Source: CAYRVX01 sp964642165
Lineage (GTDB): Bacteria; Planctomycetota; Phycisphaerae; SM23-33
Length of the DNA stretch: 21,250 bases
Direction of reading: 5' to 3'
Assembly (NCBI GenBank): GCA_964642165.1
Contig: CAZXOC010000114.1
Coordinates: 1 to 21,250 of the forward strand
Shown here: positions 18,101 through 21,250 of the stretch, one piece after another
Position numbering within the stretch: the stretch's first letter is position 1
Layout: every line of letters begins with the position of its first letter
Notes under the pieces: model-generated
The model's database searches: none
Told to the model about the DNA's origin: nothing
What the model saw: the letters and a program-made list of their open reading frames with translations, nothing else
Translations under genes and position numbers: made by a program

Positions 18101-19014
18101 CAGGTTGTTGTCGTCGGTCAGCTCGACGAACGTGCCCGTGGTGACGACCTTGACCAGCAGGTGGTAGTCGCCCGGCGAGAGCCCGGACGGCAGGGACGTC
18201 TGGACGGTGCACTTGGTGATCCCGCCCGGGGCGAGGCTCAGCGATCGCGGCGTCTCGTCGAGCAGCAGGTCGCCCGCATCGAGGGCGCCGTCCGCTGACG
18301 CGTAGATCTCGATCGAGACATTCACCTTCGCCGGCGCGAAGCCTTCGTTGACGACGATAACGGTGACCTTCCCCTTGTCGCCGGGGACGGCCACGTCCGG
18401 GAGAGACACATCGCCCAGTTGGGCCGCGAGATCGGGCGTCGTGTACTGCGGCGAGGAAGAACGAACCAGGTAGACCCCACCGATCGAGGATTCGTCGGGG
18501 TCGTCGAGGCCGATGCGAGGAACGAAGATGAGGTCCCGATCGCGGCTGATGATCCCTTCGCCCGACTCTGACTCGGACCAGTAGCGGACGGTGCCGTTGG
18601 CGCCGATGCGGTAGGTTCCGGAGATNNNNNNNNNNNNNNNNNNNNNNNNNNNNNNNNNNNNNNNNNNNNNNNNNNNNNNNNNNNNNNNNNNNNNNNNNNN
18701 NNNNNNNNNNNNNNNNNNNNNNNNNCGTCGTAGTAGGCGTTCGTCACGACCATGTGCCAGGAGTCCGTGCCTCCCTGGGTGGTGTACTGGCACGTGACGG
18801 CATCGTCCTCCATGGTCAGCGTGCCGGAATCCGTTCCCGGCGAGCCGCTCGCGGCGCCGGCGCCGATCCAGCCGTAGTGGTAGGCCCCCTCCATGAAGTC
18901 CATCAGCTCCGCCGTGGTCGGCATCGTGGGGCCGCCGGACAGCAGGATCCGCGGCTCGATGCGCTCGAAGCATGGTCCGACGGCCGTGTCCCGGGTTGGG
19001 CATTCCCCATTCAT
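15113..19014 (-). CDS. Giant secreted LEPR-XLL protein: CARDB, beta-strand repeats, CBM-like jelly roll and alpha/alpha-toroid domain (interrupted by N gap)
   Basis: 96 residues before the gap and 1170 after it. The N-terminus carries ERIEPRILLSG at residues 18-28, the LEPR-XLL motif of planctomycetal exported proteins. Counting from the first residue after the gap, about 64-180 is a CARDB adhesion-type domain (VTVIVVNEGFAPAKVNVSIEI). About 195-560 is beta-strand repeats including APWIGKLKTTGRK and GDFGADLDLDG. About 590-775 is a jelly roll resembling carbohydrate-binding modules (DLSGAKSLSFWAKGAKGGE, ITFYLDEIRF). About 795-1155 is a six-hairpin-glycosidase-like alpha/alpha toroid (FTYDNALGLLAYVARGT, STEHNLDCYAAFGRLY, VWFEGTAHMALAYQ). 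A surface or extracellular carbohydrate-active role is inferred. The start at 19014 has GGGAGG 5 nt upstream. The two parts lie in different frames with the 100-N spacer, so the true gap length must differ. No C-terminal anchor was seen. Confidence 0.85.
18626..18725. other. Assembly gap of 100 N
   Basis: A run of exactly 100 N, the usual scaffolding placeholder rather than a measured length. It falls inside the N-terminal region of the LEPR-XLL gene. The coding frame before and after the run agrees only if the real missing length leaves remainder 2 when divided by 3; 100 leaves remainder 1. Confidence 0.97.
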
Positions 19015-19061
19015 CGTTGCCTCCCAGCACGCGAGGTCCGAGCAGCCAGGCTCACCGCGCC

Positions 19062-19077
19062 GGTGCCGAAGGGCACC
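19062..19077 (-). promoter_or_regulatory. Leader hairpin upstream of the LEPR-XLL gene
   Basis: GGTGCC and GGCACC form a perfect 6-bp stem around a CTTC loop. It sits in the predicted 5' leader about 48 nt before the start codon, too far to mask the ribosome-binding site directly. A regulatory or mRNA-stabilising role is speculative. Confidence 0.3.
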
Positions 19078-19117
19078 TCGGTGCGGGGCCGCTGCGTTCG
19101 GACGGCCCACGCCGACC

Positions 19118-19145
19118 ATTCTACCCCGGCTTCCCGATATCTCAA
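19118..19145 (-). promoter_or_regulatory. Good sigma70-like promoter for the LEPR-XLL gene
   Basis: On the minus strand TTGAGA (19140-19145) and TAGAAT (19118-19123) each match 5/6 of consensus with a 16-nt spacer. It lies in the only AT-richer patch of the intergenic region, and transcription would begin near 19111, leaving a leader of about 97 nt. Confidence 0.6.
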
Positions 19146-19248
19146 GTGCTTTTGCAAGAACGATTTGTTGGGGTGAACGCGCTCCCGCAGCCGGGTCGGG
19201 ATCGATCGCGCGGAGCCGCGGCGCCTGCCGTGGTGGATCGCCGACCGC

Positions 19249-19277
19249 TTGACGACCGGGCGACGGCGGGGGATGAT
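19249..19277 (+). promoter_or_regulatory. Candidate promoter for the secretion ATPase operon
   Basis: TTGACG (19249-19254) and GATGAT (19272-19277) are 17 nt apart. Transcription would start near 19284, just before the AAAGGGG (19286-19292) preceding the GTG at 19303. The ATG at 19273 would lie inside the -10 box, which argues for the GTG start. Confidence 0.5.
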
Positions 19278-19302
19278 ACAGGGAGAAAGGGGCGCAGCGA
19301 CG

Positions 19303-20499
19303 GTGAGCAGGGCGGCGGACAGATCGGGGCGCGGGGCCGCCGGCGGGTCCGAGGAAGCCTGCGACGCGGTCGGCCTCGTGGACGACCTGCTGACCCGCGG
19401 CGTCGAGTCCGGCGCGAGCGACATCCACTTCGAGCCCACCGCCGACGCGCTGGTGGTGAAGTTCCGCCTGGACGGCATGCTGAGCGTCGTCGAGGAGCTG
19501 CCCGCCGTGCTGGCCGGCAACGTGATCTCCCGCCTGAAGGTGCTCGGCGGGCTGCTGACGTACCGCAACGACATCCCGCAGGAGGGCCGCATCGACGCCC
19601 GCCCGCCCGGCAGCCCCGGCGTCACCGACCAGCGATTGAGCATCTTCCCGACGATCTACGGCCAGCGGGCGGTCGTGCGGATCCTCTACGAGGAGGCGGC
19701 CCTGACGGAGCTGTCGCAGCTCGGACTGCCGGAGCACATCCACGAGGCCCTGAGGCGCATCGCCGCGGCGAGCGAGGGCGTGCTGCTGCTGACGGGCCCG
19801 GCCGGGAGCGGCAAGAGCACCACGCTGGCGGCGATCCTCCGGCACATCGTTCGCCAGTGTCCCGGCAAGAGCCTCGTCGCGCTGGAGGACCCCGTCGAGC
19901 GTCACGTCGCCGGCGTCACGCAGGTCCAGATTACCCCGCACGGGCAGATGACCTTCCCCACGGCGCTTCGGTCGCTGCTGCGCCAGGATCCCGAGGTGCT
20001 GATGATCGGCGAGATCCGCGACGCCGAGACCGCCCGCATCGCCGTCGAGGCGGGGCTGACCGGGCACCTCGTCCTGAGCACGCTGCACAGCGGCGCCCCG
20101 GCCGGGGCGCTGCTGCGCCTGCTCGAGATGGGCATCGAGCCCTACCAGGTGACCTCCAGCATCCGCGCCGTCGCCAACCAGCGCCTGGTGCGGAAGCTCT
20201 GCGAGGCGTGCCGGCGCCCGGCCGCCGGCGCGGCGCGGCGCTGGGAGCCCGCCGGCTGCGACGCGTGCTTCCAGACGGGCTTTCGCGGCCGGGCGCTCAT
20301 CGCGGAGATGGTCCAGCTCGACGGCGAGCTGCGCAAGGCGATCCTGGCGAAGGCGGACCTCGACACGCTGGGGCGCATCCTCGCGGCGCGCGGGCACATG
20401 AGCCTGCGGCAGGTGGGCTCCCGGCTCGTCGCGGAGGGCGTCACCACGCAGCAGGAGCTGTGCCGCGTCTGCGGCGCGGCGGAAGACGGGGAGGAATGA
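19303..20499 (+). CDS. Type II secretion/type IV pilus assembly ATPase, short GspE/PilB-like form
   Basis: About 398 residues from GTG. The N2 domain starts almost at once (GASDIHFEP at about residues 38-46, then VVKFRLDGML). The ATPase domain has Walker A GPAGSGKSTT (about 165-174), Asp box LEDPVE, Walker B LMIGEIRD (about 233-240) and His box GHLVLSTLH. The zinc-binding tetracysteine motif CEAC...CDAC (300, 303, 319, 322) separates GspE/PilB proteins from PilT. Typical GspE is about 500 residues and PilB about 570; the N-terminal N1 (MshEN-type) domain that links the ATPase to the inner-membrane platform is absent. It powers pseudopilus or pilus assembly at the inner membrane. Its stop overlaps the next gene by 1 nt. 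Which machine it serves is open. Confidence 0.9.
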   Translation: MSRAADRSGRGAAGGSEEACDAVGLVDDLLTRGVESGASDIHFEPTADALVVKFRLDGMLSVVEELPAVLAGNVISRLKVLGGLLTYRNDIPQEGRIDARPPGSPGVTDQRLSIFPTIYGQRAVVRILYEEAALTELSQLGLPEHIHEALRRIAAASEGVLLLTGPAGSGKSTTLAAILRHIVRQCPGKSLVALEDPVERHVAGVTQVQITPHGQMTFPTALRSLLRQDPEVLMIGEIRDAETARIAVEAGLTGHLVLSTLHSGAPAGALLRLLEMGIEPYQVTSSIRAVANQRLVRKLCEACRRPAAGAARRWEPAGCDACFQTGFRGRALIAEMVQLDGELRKAILAKADLDTLGRILAARGHMSLRQVGSRLVAEGVTTQQELCRVCGAAEDGEE

Positions 20500-21250
20500 T
20501 GGCCACGTTCGACTACGAGGCGTTGACGACGTCGGGGCGGCTGATGAAGGGCTCGATCGAGGCCGACTCGCACGAGGAGGCCCGCGAGGCCCTGGCGGGC
20601 ATGCACGTGGCCGTGCGGAGCATCGCCAAGGCGGCCCCGCCCCGGCCGGGCACGCCCATGGGGCGCAGCGAGTTCCTGCTGTTCAACGAGCAGCTCGCGG
20701 CGATCGCGCGGGCGGGCATTCCGCTGGAGCGGAGCCTGCGGGAGCTGGCCCACGATGCCGCCTCGCCGCGGATGCGCCGCGTCATCCAGGCGATCGCGAC
20801 CGAGCTGGAGGCCGGCGCGAGCATCCCCGAGGCCTTCCAGAAGCACGCCCGCCGCTTCCCGCCGCTCTACGGGCGGATCCTGGAGGCCGGCGTGCGGAGC
20901 GGGCGCCTCGGCGAGATGCTCACCAGCCTCAACCGCCACAGCGAGACCGCCGCCCAGACGCGGCGCATCCTCTTCGAGGCGACGTGCTACCCGATCGTCG
21001 TGCTGGCGTTGGCGGCGGGCATCGTCACGGCGTTCCTCTACGTGGTCGTCCCGCCGTTCGGGCAGATCTTCGCGGAGATGGGCAAAGAGGTGCCCAGTAT
21101 GACGGCGGGCCTGCTGTACCTGTCCCGCCACGTCGGGGCGGTCTGGTGCGGCATCGGCGTCGTGCTGGCGGCGATCGTCGCGCTGAAGTTCGTCCTGGGC
21201 ACGTTCCCGGGCGGGCGGCGCTTCAAGGAGCGCATCGCCTTCAGCGTGCC
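20499..21250 (+). CDS. Type II secretion system F-domain inner-membrane protein, GspF/PilC-like (3' end outside window)
   Basis: 250 codons are seen before the window ends. The N-terminus MATFDYEALTTSGRLMKGSI is the standard GspF/PilC opening. The first T2SSF domain follows at about residues 58-180: FLLFNEQLAAIARAGIPLER, then GASIPEAF, and FPPLYGRILEAGVRSGRLGE. A membrane helix (YPIVVLALAAGIVTAFLYVV) leads to the conserved VPPFGQIF, and a second helix (GAVWCGIGVVLAAIVALKFV) comes near the end. It is the inner-membrane platform partner of the ATPase encoded immediately upstream. The ATG at 20499 shares one base with the upstream TGA and has GGGGAGGA just before it; an ATG at 20496 is too close to that site. 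About 150 residues, including the second F domain, should lie beyond the window. Confidence 0.93.
   Translation, partial: MATFDYEALTTSGRLMKGSIEADSHEEAREALAGMHVAVRSIAKAAPPRPGTPMGRSEFLLFNEQLAAIARAGIPLERSLRELAHDAASPRMRRVIQAIATELEAGASIPEAFQKHARRFPPLYGRILEAGVRSGRLGEMLTSLNRHSETAAQTRRILFEATCYPIVVLALAAGIVTAFLYVVVPPFGQIFAEMGKEVPSMTAGLLYLSRHVGAVWCGIGVVLAAIVALKFVLGTFPGGRRFKERIAFSV

Noticed and set aside
14885..18298. A plus-strand open frame of over 1100 codons antisense to the LEPR-XLL gene
   Set aside because: Low-complexity translation without motifs. The minus strand carries recognisable CARDB, jelly-roll and toroid segments.

Overview
The window is very GC-rich, with G or C at most third codon positions, and contains one 100-N assembly gap, so it is probably a draft or metagenome-derived bacterial genome. 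The gene content points to the Planctomycetes, perhaps a Phycisphaerae-like lineage. The evidence is two Tat-exported formylglycine sulfatases, one with C-terminal HEAT repeats, and a giant secreted protein that opens with an LEPR-XLL motif (ERIEPRILLSG) followed by CARDB and beta-strand modules. No rRNA or marker gene is present, so the taxonomy is inference.

Left block (19-9552, minus strand), in order of transcription: a Tat-exported sulfatase with HEAT repeats, a family-5 extracellular solute-binding protein, two permeases (OppB- and OppC-like), two ATPases (OppD- and OppF-like), and a secreted seven-bladed propeller lactonase-like protein. The five transporter genes overlap or lie within 15 nt of each other and form a clear operon. 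The lactonase follows after about 120 nt and appears to have its own promoter. Divergent from the sulfatase, on the plus strand, are a cytosolic aldo/keto reductase (9752-10726) and a second Tat-exported sulfatase with a lysine-rich tail (10776-12350). A hairpin sits exactly in the 30-nt gap between the latter and a convergent YkgJ-type cysteine-cluster protein (12381-13247). Divergent from that is a secreted BNR_4-type propeller protein (13448-14818).

Taken together, 1-14.8 kb reads like a sulfated-glycan scavenging neighbourhood: exported sulfatases and a possible lyase or sialidase-like propeller outside, a peptide/oligosaccharide ABC importer in the membrane, and an oxidoreductase inside. 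The substrate cannot be read from the sequence.

Middle (14.82-15.1 kb): a scar-like stretch holding two secretion-signal N-termini that face each other without mature domains. Right block: the giant LEPR-XLL protein (15113-19014, minus), interrupted by the N gap, with a C-terminal carbohydrate-binding-like jelly roll and an alpha/alpha-toroid domain. Divergent from it are a short GspE/PilB-type ATPase (19303-20499) and a GspF/PilC-type membrane protein running off the window end (20499-21250). The intergenic region between them holds good sigma70-like promoters for both directions.

I found no tRNA, rRNA, CRISPR array, insertion sequence or defence system. The most unusual points are the facing signal-peptide fragments, the architecture of the LEPR-XLL protein with its frame-inconsistent gap, and the shortened secretion ATPase.
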